Source: Leptospira sp. (GTDB taxonomy: Bacteria > Spirochaetota > Leptospiria > Leptospirales > Leptospiraceae). Taken from it: a stretch of 33,810 bases of DNA. The notes beneath the pieces are model-generated. The model ran no database searches and had not been told where the DNA came from. It saw only the letters and a program-made list of their open reading frames with translations. Each line of letters starts with the position of its first letter. Position 1 is the stretch's first letter. The stretch covers positions 1-33,810 of the forward strand of contig PEQN01000033.1 of the NCBI GenBank assembly GCA_002786225.1. The letters run 5' to 3'. This document shows, piece after piece, positions 19,048-27,389 of the stretch. A program made the translations under genes and the position numbers.

Positions 19048-19524
19048 ATGAATAAAAAACTTATTACTGCTAGCCTAATTCTAGCACTGACTTTAGGATT
19101 TAATTGCAAAAAAGAAGAAGACAATGACGATGAAACTCTGGCTCTGCTTCTTTTGGCTGCTAGCCAATCAGGCGGGGGTTGTACGATTTCATCTGCAGGA
19201 GCCACTGCAAGTTTAGCATCCAATACCGCATCCACAACTGTAACTCCAGTAGCGGTAACTACAACAGGCAATATTAGCCTTGGTGCTGTTATTGCTAGAG
19301 GCCTAACAGCTGGACAAAAAGTAGTATTCACTAACATAGGAACTTCTATCCCAGGAGTTTTTAGAAAGTCAGAATGTAACATTAACTTATCTACAGATTC
19401 TAACGCAGGTGCTAGCAATATAACCAGTGCAAATGCTGGTGGAACGACTACTTTCACAGTGGTAACGGCAGGTGATTATATCTTCACTGTTAGTGTTACT
19501 GGGGCTAGTGTTCAGATCCAGTAG
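19048..19524 (+). CDS. Small Leptospira-type lipoprotein of unknown function
   Basis: A 158-residue protein with a lipoprotein signal peptide: MNKKL, a hydrophobic core, and LGFNC with the lipidated cysteine at 20. The residues after it are charged and acidic (KKEEDNDDE), then comes LALLLLAASQSGGG, a pattern I associate with leptospiral lipoproteins. The rest is Thr/Ala/Gly-rich and beta-like, ending TAGDYIFTVSVTGASVQIQ. Two further cysteines (about 49 and 111) may pair. AGGAG at 19037-19041 fixes the ATG. It has its own 259-base leader region and a good terminator, so it is monocistronic. Function unknown; exposure on the outer membrane is likely but unproven. Confidence 0.8.
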   Translation: MNKKLITASLILALTLGFNCKKEEDNDDETLALLLLAASQSGGGCTISSAGATASLASNTASTTVTPVAVTTTGNISLGAVIARGLTAGQKVVFTNIGTSIPGVFRKSECNINLSTDSNAGASNITSANAGGTTTFTVVTAGDYIFTVSVTGASVQIQ

Positions 19525-19944
19525 TCTATCTTTATTGTGTAATTTTGTTGATGAGATAATCTAAAGCAAGATACATTTCTTAAAGCGAAGACACGAGTTT
19601 AGAAAACCTAAGCTCGTGTCTTTTTATTATCATATAAAGGACAATCTACAAAAATCTACTTCTTGTGCTCAACAGTTAATTTTAGAAAACTAGAATAATA
19701 TAAATTACCTTCCTTTTAAATACACCAAGAATACAACCTAAAATATTTAAAATCCTATTTTAGTATTTTGTTAATCTTGCCCCAAGAGAAATTTCAACAT
19801 ACACGAAATTGCATCGGCTCTGACAGAGTTCATTTTTACTAGTTCTTATCGAAACAGACCTTAAGGATCCTCTTCCATAATTCTTATTTCTTAGTAATAC
19901 TTTTTTCTTGCATCCTAGGAAAAAAACCAATAGCATAGTGAAAC
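19525..19944. other. Intergenic region between the lipoprotein and acetoacetyl-CoA synthetase genes
   Basis: A 420-base non-coding stretch. Besides the terminator at 19588-19625 it holds an AT-only inverted repeat, CTAAAAT (19738-19744) and ATTTTAG (19757-19763), followed by a T-rich stretch. I see no open reading frame worth calling and no convincing -35/-10 pair for the downstream gene. A small RNA between the two hairpins is possible but unsupported. Confidence 0.6.
19588..19625 (+). terminator. Rho-independent terminator after the lipoprotein gene
   Basis: AAGACACGAG (19588-19597) pairs with CTCGTGTCTT (19613-19622) in a perfect 10-base stem around a 15-base loop, followed directly by more T residues (TTTTTATT). 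It lies 64 bases after the lipoprotein stop and is the strongest terminator in the window. Confidence 0.88.
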
Positions 19945-21981
19945 ATGAAACCTATCTGGACTCCGCTATCCTCTCAATTGGAAGAAACTCAGATCTTTCA
20001 ATTTAAATCAAAAATTGAAAAGAAATATTCCGTAGAACTCAAAGATTATGAAAGTTTCTGGTCTTGGTCAGTGAGAAATATTCCTACTTTTTGGTCGGAG
20101 TGGATAGCAGAAATAGGAATTCTCTTCCAGAAAAAAGGGAAATCGATTTGGAATAGAAAGGAACACTTTTCTGAGACTGAATGGTTCCCTGGTTTTGAAA
20201 TCAATTTTGCAGAAAATCTACTACGAAAATTTGACCAAGATTTAGATCGTGTTGCCATTCACTTTCAACCAGAATCAGAGACTAGTTCTCCTATCCATTT
20301 AACTAGACATGAAGTTGTCCAAAAAGTCTTCTTGCTGCAGAAGCATCTAATAGAACTAGGATTCATCAAAGGAGACCGACTAGCGGCTGTTCTGCCAAAT
20401 TCCCATACATCAATCCTTGGAATGCTAGCAACTACTTCCCTTGGTGGCATTTGGTCTTCTGCTTCACCAGATTTTGGTGCAAAAGGAATTTTAGATCGTT
20501 TTCAACAAATAGAACCCAAGGTTCTTTTAGTTGCTGATGGATACTTTTTCAAAGGAAAAGCAATAAATTGTACAGATAAATGGATAGAAATACTTTCAGC
20601 TCTCCCTAGTGTTGAGACTATTGTAGTTTGGAATTTCCTTAATCCAAAAAATTCATCCTCCTTTGATATCTTAAAATCTTGGTGTGAGATAAAGAATAAA
20701 AAATGTCTTTCTTATGATGCAATTCTATCTAAGGATCTAGCATCAACAGACAAGAGTGTTCAATTAGATGATATACAATTCACTCCAATTACTTTCCAAG
20801 ATCCTGTGTACATAATGTATTCATCTGGAACTACTGGACTTCCTAAATGCATAGTCCAGGGTGCTGGAGTCTTAATCAATCATACAAAAGAATTAATCCT
20901 ACACACTGACTTAAGAGAGTATGAAAGTATTTCTTATTACACAACCTGCGGTTGGATGATGTGGAACTGGGTCGCCTCATCTTTGTTTGTTGGCTCAAAA
21001 CTTTGTATTTACGATGGCAACCCATTCTACCCAGATTGGAAATTCCTCTGGCATTGGATTAGTAAAGAAAAGATTTCCGTATTTGGTACTTCTGCAAAAT
21101 ACTTAGCCGTTCTTGAGACTGAGACATCCAATCTAAAAGAAAATTCAGATGATTCAACATTCAGTCCTTTTGCTAATATTGATTTAAGCAATCTAAGGTG
21201 TATTTTATCGACTGGTTCCCCACTGCTCAGTTCAGGATTTGAATTTGTATATTCTAAAATTAAGAAGGATGTTTTGCTTTGTTCCATTTCAGGAGGAACT
21301 GATTTGAATGGTTGCTTTGCGTTAGGAAATCCTATGCTACCAGTCTATCCAGGTGAATTGCAATCTAGGGGTCTAGCTATGGCAGTATCAATCTTTGATG
21401 ATGAGGGAGGAAGAATCCTTTGCGAAAAAGGAGAACTAGTCTGTGAGGAGCCTTTTCCATCTATGCCTTTGTACTTTTGGAATGATTCTCTTGGTGAAAA
21501 ATATAAGGATGCATACTTTTCTAAATTTCATGATATCTGGTGCCATGGAGATTTCGCAGAAATTACTCAAAATAACGGAATTATAATATACGGAAGATCA
21601 GATGCAACCTTGAATCCTGGTGGAGTACGAATTGGAACATCAGATATCTACACGATTATTGAGACCTTTCCAGAAATTCAAGATTCTGTGATCATTGGCC
21701 AAGATTATGAGAATGATGTCCGAATTGTTCTCTTTGTTAAGATGAATTACCAGTATGAATTGAACGAAGAATTAATACTTAAAATTAAATCAAATATCAA
21801 AAATCAGGTATCACCCAGACATGTTCCTTCCCTAATCTTTGCAGTCAAAGATATTCCTTACACTGTCAATGGTAAGAAGGTAGAGCTTGCAGTTAAAAAT
21901 ACAATGGAAGGTAAAGCTGTTAAGAACAGCAATGCACTTGCAAACCCTGAGTGCTTAGAAGAATATAAAAATTTTACATAA
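19945..21981 (+). CDS. Acetoacetyl-CoA synthetase
   Basis: A 678-residue adenylate-forming enzyme that activates acetoacetate (or a close short 3-keto acid) to its CoA ester with ATP. The AMP-binding P-loop is YIMYSSGTTGLPK (about 287-300). The TTCGWMMWNWVASSLF block (about 333-348), ILSTGSPL, GGTDLNGCF and the C-terminal YGRSDATLNPGGVRIGT are those of acetoacetyl-CoA synthetases rather than acetyl-CoA synthetases. The modifiable lysine is in PYTVNGKKVEL (about 642). It feeds ketone bodies into acetyl-CoA, which matches a fatty-acid-based lifestyle. The ATG lacks a strong ribosome site. The gene is convergent with the helical unknown at 22007, 25 bases away. Confidence 0.92.
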   Translation: MKPIWTPLSSQLEETQIFQFKSKIEKKYSVELKDYESFWSWSVRNIPTFWSEWIAEIGILFQKKGKSIWNRKEHFSETEWFPGFEINFAENLLRKFDQDLDRVAIHFQPESETSSPIHLTRHEVVQKVFLLQKHLIELGFIKGDRLAAVLPNSHTSILGMLATTSLGGIWSSASPDFGAKGILDRFQQIEPKVLLVADGYFFKGKAINCTDKWIEILSALPSVETIVVWNFLNPKNSSSFDILKSWCEIKNKKCLSYDAILSKDLASTDKSVQLDDIQFTPITFQDPVYIMYSSGTTGLPKCIVQGAGVLINHTKELILHTDLREYESISYYTTCGWMMWNWVASSLFVGSKLCIYDGNPFYPDWKFLWHWISKEKISVFGTSAKYLAVLETETSNLKENSDDSTFSPFANIDLSNLRCILSTGSPLLSSGFEFVYSKIKKDVLLCSISGGTDLNGCFALGNPMLPVYPGELQSRGLAMAVSIFDDEGGRILCEKGELVCEEPFPSMPLYFWNDSLGEKYKDAYFSKFHDIWCHGDFAEITQNNGIIIYGRSDATLNPGGVRIGTSDIYTIIETFPEIQDSVIIGQDYENDVRIVLFVKMNYQYELNEELILKIKSNIKNQVSPRHVPSLIFAVKDIPYTVNGKKVELAVKNTMEGKAVKNSNALANPECLEEYKNFT

Positions 21982-22006
21982 GAGAATATAGAAAGCCTAA
22001 GAAATA

Positions 22007-22759
22007 TTAAGACTTAATCATCTGCTTGAATTTCAATAATACGGATTCTTCTTTGGCAAGCGAAGTTATACTAAATTCAAGTAAAGATGAGTCGGCATGT
22101 TCATAGATTGACTTTAACTGCATATAATAATCATTCTCTAGTCCAGCTTGGATAACTTCGCGCACTCTTTGTTCACCAAAATTCTGAAACAGCTTTAATA
22201 CTCGTAATTTGTCTTGGCAATTGTATGTAATTAAGATTAAATGACCAGGGTCAGGAATTCCTTTTGCAATTTTTTCAACTGAACTGAGAGGAGTGTAATC
22301 TATGAGTGAGCCTATGATAAAGAAATTTTTTCTTAGAATGAGTTCATTTACCACCTTCCTCATTTGTTCAAAAGGAGTTATGGCTATCATTTCAGAGATT
22401 TTTTCGGGGACAAGATGTTCAACAACATCTGCAAAGAAGCTTGTTGTAAAATGCGAAGCTATAGCAATAGCTTCTTTGGCGCTCAAATAATAAGATAAAT
22501 TTGCAGTAATTTGTGGACCAAGAATATCATGAGATACTTTAGCATTTAGGAAATTTGGCATAAATCGACTGACCTTTGCTATAGTAACGAAAATATCCTT
22601 TTGCCCATTTTGAATTGTTTCAAGTATTAAGTTCTTTAAGGAAAGTAAATCCTCAGAATTTAATTTATTGAGATAGCTAATTTTTTCTAAGCTAGTCCCA
22701 AAAATATTCTGCAAAGAATGCAATTCATATTCTTTCTTTTCACTTTTATCAATTGACAT
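22007..22759 (-). CDS. Helical repeat-like protein of unknown function
   Basis: A 250-residue protein with no signal peptide or membrane segment, predicted almost all alpha-helical. Recurrent short helices with Ile/Leu/Val and acidic turns (FADVVEHLVPEKISEMI, PFEQMRKVVNELILRKN, GSLIDYTPLSSVEKIAKGI) recall the superhelical N-domain of MgtE or FliG-like armadillo modules. This is a fold impression, not a firm homology. It is the last of three minus-strand genes (glpD, yhhN, this), nine bases after the lysoplasmalogenase stop, so it is probably cotranscribed. No Shine-Dalgarno site is evident before its ATG. Function unknown. Confidence 0.75.
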   Translation of the reverse strand: MSIDKSEKKEYELHSLQNIFGTSLEKISYLNKLNSEDLLSLKNLILETIQNGQKDIFVTIAKVSRFMPNFLNAKVSHDILGPQITANLSYYLSAKEAIAIASHFTTSFFADVVEHLVPEKISEMIAITPFEQMRKVVNELILRKNFFIIGSLIDYTPLSSVEKIAKGIPDPGHLILITYNCQDKLRVLKLFQNFGEQRVREVIQAGLENDYYMQLKSIYEHADSSLLEFSITSLAKEESVLLKFKQMIKS

Positions 22760-22768
22760 TTAATTATT

Positions 22769-23404
22769 TTATTTAACTGTTATTCTTGTCTTAGCTCTTG
22801 TCAGAAGCCCTTGAGCTATATAATACGTAGTCATTATGAAAAGAGCAGAATTTGGAATAGCTTGAATAAACTTATTCCAAGCAATCAAACCATCGGATAC
22901 CATAAAAATAAAGGCAGCAGTAAAGAATAGACCTCCATTCTGTTTCTGAAGTGAGGCAAAACCAGCCATTACAGCTATCACAGTTAGATAAATTCCCACA
23001 GGGATCGCAAGAGCACCAGCCTTAGGCAAGATAAGTAAAGCCATAAATATTGCAAAAAAGATGATCATGCCTATCCAATTTCTTCGGCTCATAGGATCCA
23101 CTCTTGCCGAGATAAAAAAGGAATAGATGTAAAAAAGGTGAGCTATTAAAAATAAGCCTAGCCCTATCATAAAAGATTTTTCCATAGGCAATGCCAAGAC
23201 TATATCACCCAAGAAAGAAAAAATTAATCCTAGTCCAAAAATAAGTGTTGAAAATTCTGCTTTGTATAAATACAAAACAGAGCCTGCCAAGAGTATGATA
23301 GGCAATGCCTTGAAGAATGGTGAACCTGTATAAGGTAAAAAGGATAAGCTAACAAGATAAGCTACGGCAAGGATGGGGTAAAATACGTTTAGAATTTTAT
23401 TCAT
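22769..23404 (-). CDS. YhhN/TMEM86-type lysoplasmalogenase
   Basis: A 211-residue membrane protein with about eight helices. The family signature FSFLGDIVLALPM followed by GLGLFLIAHLFYIYSFF is present, as is the late MVSDGLIAWNKF segment. Characterised members hydrolyse the vinyl-ether bond of lysoplasmalogen, releasing an aldehyde and a glycerophospho-base; others are of unknown role. The frame is open up to 23503, but that part lies inside glpD and is basic low-complexity. ATG at 23404, one base after the glpD stop, starts the expected hydrophobic N-terminus, so I use it. The tight spacing suggests translational coupling with glpD. Confidence 0.85.
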   Translation of the reverse strand: MNKILNVFYPILAVAYLVSLSFLPYTGSPFFKALPIILLAGSVLYLYKAEFSTLIFGLGLIFSFLGDIVLALPMEKSFMIGLGLFLIAHLFYIYSFFISARVDPMSRRNWIGMIIFFAIFMALLILPKAGALAIPVGIYLTVIAVMAGFASLQKQNGGLFFTAAFIFMVSDGLIAWNKFIQAIPNSALFIMTTYYIAQGLLTRAKTRITVK

Positions 23405-23405
23405 T

Positions 23406-25085
23406 TTATTTTTTCTTAATGGTCTTAGATTTGGATTCAGAATTCTTACTATTTGTCCTTGCAGCCTTAGTCTTGCTAACAGAAGAATTTTCAAAATACT
23501 CATCCATTCTTAGTTTGGATTCTTTGCCAAAAAGAATTTCACAAGCCTCTGCAATACCTGGAGATCTACGAATGGTTTCTTTTCTTTCTATCAAAGCAAT
23601 CTTTGATCTTCTACGAAGGAAATCTTCTAATTTTTCTATCATTTCCCTACGCGCTGCTTGGTGAATTTCGCAACGAATGTATTCTGTTCCTTTGATAAGA
23701 ACTTCTGCTTGGCGGGGATCTTCCCTAATATTTTCAAGTAAGCCTATAGCCTGAGCACCATATCTTCTCCACAATCTTTGGGAGATTGGTTCAGAAGCAT
23801 TTTCTTCTGTGTAACTATCTACATTCATGAGTTTTGCTTGGTGGAAGTATTCATCTCGAATTGCTGGATCTGGCTCTCCATACCAACGTTTGTTAGGATA
23901 CGGAAATTCTATTCCAAAATTTTTCACAAAAGAGGCAACTTCTTCCCCAACATTGATACAATCCGTAAGCTTACCACCAAAAACTGTTAGTTGTTTGGAT
24001 TCTTTGATAACCTCTACCTCATGCTTACGAGATAATTGCATCCAATCTTTATTAGAACCTTTTGAGCCCTTAACAACAAGAGGTCGAACCCCGCATCTTT
24101 CTGAGATGATATCATCTCGAGTGATAGGCTTGTCCAAATTTAGACGTTTATTGATATTCGATAGAACAAAGTCTCTATCTTCTTCCGTTACCTGAGGAGT
24201 GGGAGTATCTACTTTATTGTCGGTAGTTCCTATGCAAGTTTTGTTGCCCATAGGAAGAACAAAGAACAATCTACCATCATCAGCAAAAAAAGCCAATACT
24301 CGTTTGTGAGGAGTTATACGATCTACAATTAAATGAATCCCCTTAGAAAATACATGCCTATGCTCAGTATTAATCTTAGCCTTAGTATTCATATCATCAG
24401 CCCAAGGACCGCAGGTGTTGATTAGGACCTTACTTCTGATCTCGAATTTTTTGCCTGAAATATTATCTTTAACGGATGTTATCCAAAAATCACCTTCTTG
24501 CTTAGAGCCCAGTGATTCTACATAGTTGGCTGCTATACATCCATAATTCAGGGACATGCGTATAAAATTGAAAACAAATCTTGCATCATTGTCATGCAGA
24601 TAAGAATCGGAATACTCGAACCCACCTTCAGCATTTGTAGTTTTAACAACTGGTTCTTCTCTTGCGATACGACCCTTAGTTAAAAATCTCGGAGACTTAG
24701 TGAAGCAATTTCCAATAAACCAATAGATCCAAGTTCCTATATAGATAAACCAGGAAGGAAATCGAAATCCTTTCTCTATTGTTGTGAAAAAACGTATCTC
24801 TTGAACAGTAGAAGGATAGTTCCGTATTAGGTGGTTACGCGACATACAAAGCTTACGAACCAGAAAAAATTCTAAACTTTCTAAGTATTTAATTCCACCC
24901 CAGGCAAGATTGGAAGATTCTTGACTAGTTCCAGATGCAAAATCTCCCATGTCTATCAAGCCTACTTTGGCACCCTTGGCAGATAAGGATGCAGCAGATA
25001 CAGCCCCATTGATTCCACCTCCTAAGATGAGAACATCAAAGGTTTCTTTTTTTAGTTTTTCAATATTGGATTCTCTTAATTTCAT
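23406..25085 (-). CDS. glpD: FAD-dependent glycerol-3-phosphate dehydrogenase
   Basis: A 559-residue flavoenzyme. The dinucleotide-binding motif DVLILGGGINGAVSAASL is at 18-35, followed by the family block DFASGTSQESSNLAWGGIKYLE. Later come FVLPMGNKTCIGTTDNK and VFGGKLTDCINVGEEV, both typical of GlpD/GlpA. It oxidises sn-glycerol 3-phosphate to dihydroxyacetone phosphate at the membrane and passes electrons to quinone. After the core, the last 30 residues form a Ser/Lys-rich tail (KTKAARTNSKNSESKSK) with a run of lysines, absent from classical members. It leads a three-gene minus-strand run and is divergent from arsR. Confidence 0.93.
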   Translation of the reverse strand: MKLRESNIEKLKKETFDVLILGGGINGAVSAASLSAKGAKVGLIDMGDFASGTSQESSNLAWGGIKYLESLEFFLVRKLCMSRNHLIRNYPSTVQEIRFFTTIEKGFRFPSWFIYIGTWIYWFIGNCFTKSPRFLTKGRIAREEPVVKTTNAEGGFEYSDSYLHDNDARFVFNFIRMSLNYGCIAANYVESLGSKQEGDFWITSVKDNISGKKFEIRSKVLINTCGPWADDMNTKAKINTEHRHVFSKGIHLIVDRITPHKRVLAFFADDGRLFFVLPMGNKTCIGTTDNKVDTPTPQVTEEDRDFVLSNINKRLNLDKPITRDDIISERCGVRPLVVKGSKGSNKDWMQLSRKHEVEVIKESKQLTVFGGKLTDCINVGEEVASFVKNFGIEFPYPNKRWYGEPDPAIRDEYFHQAKLMNVDSYTEENASEPISQRLWRRYGAQAIGLLENIREDPRQAEVLIKGTEYIRCEIHQAARREMIEKLEDFLRRRSKIALIERKETIRRSPGIAEACEILFGKESKLRMDEYFENSSVSKTKAARTNSKNSESKSKTIKKK

Positions 25086-25096
25086 AGTTGAGCCTA

Positions 25097-25102
25097 ATTA
25101 TA
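25097..25102 (-). promoter_or_regulatory. Candidate -10 box of glpD
   Basis: TATAAT, the exact consensus, lies on the minus strand with only 11 bases between it and the glpD ATG. No good -35 is found at normal spacing (TTGCCA is 21 bases upstream). If real, the glpD mRNA would have almost no leader. Confidence 0.35.
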
Positions 25103-25163
25103 GCTTGGTAAACTAGATTGATTTGGCAAGGAAAAGAAAAATTCCAAGTACAGGAAAAAAGGT

Positions 25164-25206
25164 TTGATTCTAATCGTATCAAATCGGTATATAGCGATAT
25201 ATAAGT
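25164..25206 (+). promoter_or_regulatory. arsR promoter with overlapping operator-like palindrome
   Basis: TTGATT (25164-25169), an 18-base spacer and TATATA (25188-25193) form a plausible promoter 13 bases before the arsR ATG. The -10 lies within an imperfect palindrome, TATATAGCGATATA (25188-25201, 12 of 14 bases symmetric). ATCG-containing half-sites recur (ATCGTAT at 25173, ATCGGTAT at 25183). ArsR repressors commonly bind AT-rich dyads that overlap the promoter, so autoregulation of the ars operon is likely. Confidence 0.55.
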
Positions 25207-25545
25207 ATGGGAATTTCTAAAACGCAAGAGTTTACTTTGGACGAAGTTCGAACGGCAGAATTCTGTAGAGTCCTAAGCTCGCCTTCTCGAATTGCGATAC
25301 TAAAGTGCATAGCCGATAAACGTGCCTGTATTTGTGGAGACTTAGTATTGGAACTACCCCTTTCCCAAAGTACAATTTCGCAGCACCTCAAAGAATTGAA
25401 AAGTATAGGACTCATACAAGGTGAAATCGATGGCCCTAAGATGAATTATTGTATCAATCCTATCATCTGGGATGAGATGAGGTCTAGCCTAAATCAATTT
25501 ATGAAAATTGCAGATAAGTTGAACGCATGCTCAACGAAATGTTAG
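25207..25545 (+). CDS. arsR: ArsR-family arsenic-responsive repressor
   Basis: A 112-residue winged-helix repressor. Residues 18-35 (AEFCRVLSSPSRIAILKC) are the typical first helices; SQSTISQHLKELKSIGLI (53-70) is the recognition helix region. ACICGDL with Cys41 and Cys43 corresponds to the As(III)-binding CxC of classical ArsR proteins, at the start of the DNA-binding helix; Cys108 and Cys112 near the C-terminus may add ligands. It should release the operon when arsenite or antimonite binds. The ATG has no Shine-Dalgarno sequence and lies just after the predicted -10, so the transcript may be nearly leaderless. TTG at 25237 is an alternative start. acr3 follows 42 bases later. Confidence 0.92.
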   Translation: MGISKTQEFTLDEVRTAEFCRVLSSPSRIAILKCIADKRACICGDLVLELPLSQSTISQHLKELKSIGLIQGEIDGPKMNYCINPIIWDEMRSSLNQFMKIADKLNACSTKC

Positions 25546-25587
25546 CTTTCCACGAATTAATAAACCATACCAAGGATAGAAATTAGA

Positions 25588-26625
25588 ATGAAGAACCTTA
25601 ATTTGAAATTTTTAGATAGATACTTAACAATTTGGATATTTCTTGCAATGGCATTAGGAATTTGTATTGGAAAATTTTTTCCAAGTTTTCCTAGTCATTT
25701 TCTAAAACTGAATTCAGGTAATACAAATATCCCTCTTGCAATCGGATTGATCTTGATGATGTATCCGCCTTTAGCTAAGGTTAAGTACAAGGAGATGGCA
25801 AAAGTTGTAGATAATAAAAAGCAAATTCTTTTATCATTGGTATTGAATTGGCTCATAGGGCCCATGCTTATGTTTCTGTTAGCAGTAATTTTTCTAAGAG
25901 ACCAACCAGAATACTTTGCAGGATTGATCTTAATAGGAATTGCAAGATGCATAGCTATGGTATTGGTTTGGAATGATCTTGCCTTGGGCAACAAAGAGTA
26001 TGCAGCAGGCTTAGTTGCCTTAAATTCATTATTTCAAATATTCTTTTATTCGATGCTGGCATACTTTTATCTATACCTACTTCCTCACTATTTCAATTTA
26101 AGTTTCTTTGAAGTGGATATATCCTTCCTTCAAATTGCGGAAAGTGTTTTGATCTATTTGGGTATTCCATTTCTACTAGGTTTTTTATCTCGCACTTTCC
26201 TTACAAAAATCTTTTCTTTGGAATGGTATGAACAAAAGTTCCTTCCGAAAATAAGTCCTATAACTTTGATTGCTCTCTTGCTAACCATAGTTTTAATGTT
26301 TAGCTTCAAGGGTGATCTAATTTTTTCCTTACCGATGGATGTGATGAAAATATCCATTCCCTTGATCATTTATTTCGGGATTATGTTTCTATTAAGCTTC
26401 TATCTAGCCAAATATCTGGGAGCTAGTTATGAAAACAATGTTAGTATCTCATTTACTGCCTCTGGAAATAATTTTGAATTAGCGATTGCTGTTGCCATAG
26501 CATCCTTCGGAATCAATTCCGGACAGGCTTTTGTAGGAGTGATTGGACCCTTAGTAGAAGTTCCAGCACTCATTCTCTTAGTAAACTTCAGTCTTTATCT
26601 AAAGAAAAAATATTATACTACTTGA
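25588..26625 (+). CDS. acr3: Acr3-family arsenite efflux permease
   Basis: A 345-residue inner membrane protein with ten predicted helices. The signature GLILIGIARCIAMVLVWNDL contains the essential cysteine (Cys121), and ALNSLFQIFFYS and ASGNNFELAIAVAIASFG are also diagnostic of Acr3/BASS carriers. It exports arsenite (sometimes antimonite) using the proton motive force; it is not related to ArsB. AAGGAT precedes the ATG. The ArsC-like gene begins 20 bases after its stop. The order arsR-acr3-arsC is a common compact arsenic operon. Confidence 0.95.
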   Translation: MKNLNLKFLDRYLTIWIFLAMALGICIGKFFPSFPSHFLKLNSGNTNIPLAIGLILMMYPPLAKVKYKEMAKVVDNKKQILLSLVLNWLIGPMLMFLLAVIFLRDQPEYFAGLILIGIARCIAMVLVWNDLALGNKEYAAGLVALNSLFQIFFYSMLAYFYLYLLPHYFNLSFFEVDISFLQIAESVLIYLGIPFLLGFLSRTFLTKIFSLEWYEQKFLPKISPITLIALLLTIVLMFSFKGDLIFSLPMDVMKISIPLIIYFGIMFLLSFYLAKYLGASYENNVSISFTASGNNFELAIAVAIASFGINSGQAFVGVIGPLVEVPALILLVNFSLYLKKKYYTT

Positions 26626-26645
26626 TCCCAAGGGAAGATGAATAA

Positions 26646-27326
26646 ATGAAACCAGAACCCAATCTAGACATTCAAAGTACCATTCTACCTAAATTGCATA
26701 AATCGATAATACAAAAGATTCTACCTAATCTAAATGCCATTTCGAAAGATCGATATTCTATTCTAAATGGCATAGGCTTTGAATTAAAAAATTTAATTAC
26801 CAAACATGGTGTAGCTAAAATCAATTTTATCTGCACCCACAATTCAAGAAGATCTCATCTATCTCAGATTCTATTCCATACTGCCTTGGAATTTTTTCAA
26901 GTTTATCATATTTCAACTTACAGTGGTGGAACAGAAGCAACGGCACTCAATGATAGAGTAGTGCTAGCCTTAGAAGATTTTGGTTACCGTATACAGAAAG
27001 TTCAACCAAATCAATTCAATCAATCTCACAATTTTCAAGAAAATCCAGTCTATGAAATTCATCTCTCGACTATTACCAAGCCTATTCTTGCATTTTCCAA
27101 AAAATACCAAGATGATCCCAATCCTAAATCTGATTTCCTTGCAATCATGACCTGCGATCATGCTTCTGAAAATTGTCCTGTGGTATTTGGAGCAAGTTCA
27201 AAAATTAATTTAAACTACACAGACCCTAAGGCTAGCGATGGAAACCCAGATGAGAAGCAAGTCTATTCTAATAAATTAATAGAGATAGGAATAGAAATGT
27301 TCGCTCTGGGAAAATTATTAAGCTAA
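26646..27326 (+). CDS. arsC: ArsC-like low-molecular-weight phosphatase-fold arsenate reductase
   Basis: A 226-residue cytoplasmic protein. Residues 58-75 hold the phosphatase loop INFICTHNSRRSHLSQ, a CX5R motif with Cys63 and Arg69. The usual sequence in thioredoxin-coupled ArsC is CTGNSCRS, so the loop here is THNSRR and lacks the second cysteine next to the arginine. Other cysteines lie in MTCDHASENCPVVFG (about 170-180), where resolving cysteines could sit. There is an N-terminal helical extension of about 55 residues. Given its place after acr3 it most likely reduces arsenate to arsenite for export; tyrosine phosphatase activity is the alternative. Confidence 0.8.
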   Translation: MKPEPNLDIQSTILPKLHKSIIQKILPNLNAISKDRYSILNGIGFELKNLITKHGVAKINFICTHNSRRSHLSQILFHTALEFFQVYHISTYSGGTEATALNDRVVLALEDFGYRIQKVQPNQFNQSHNFQENPVYEIHLSTITKPILAFSKKYQDDPNPKSDFLAIMTCDHASENCPVVFGASSKINLNYTDPKASDGNPDEKQVYSNKLIEIGIEMFALGKLLS

Positions 27327-27366
27327 ATTACTTATACAATAGGAACTAGAACATTTTATGCTGAAC

Positions 27367-27388
27367 TTAAGGAAAATAAACTCCTTAA
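27367..27388. terminator. Hairpin between convergent arsC and fusion genes
   Basis: TTAAGGA (27367-27373) and TCCTTAA (27382-27388) are perfect complements around an eight-base loop, in the 63-base gap between two convergent genes. It could act as a shared terminator, but neither side has a proper T run. Confidence 0.4.
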
Positions 27389-27389
27389 A

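Noticed and set aside
23405..23503. Longer N-terminus for the lysoplasmalogenase (start at 23503)
   Set aside because: The extra 33 residues lie inside glpD, are basic and not membrane-like; ATG at 23404 begins the expected first helix.
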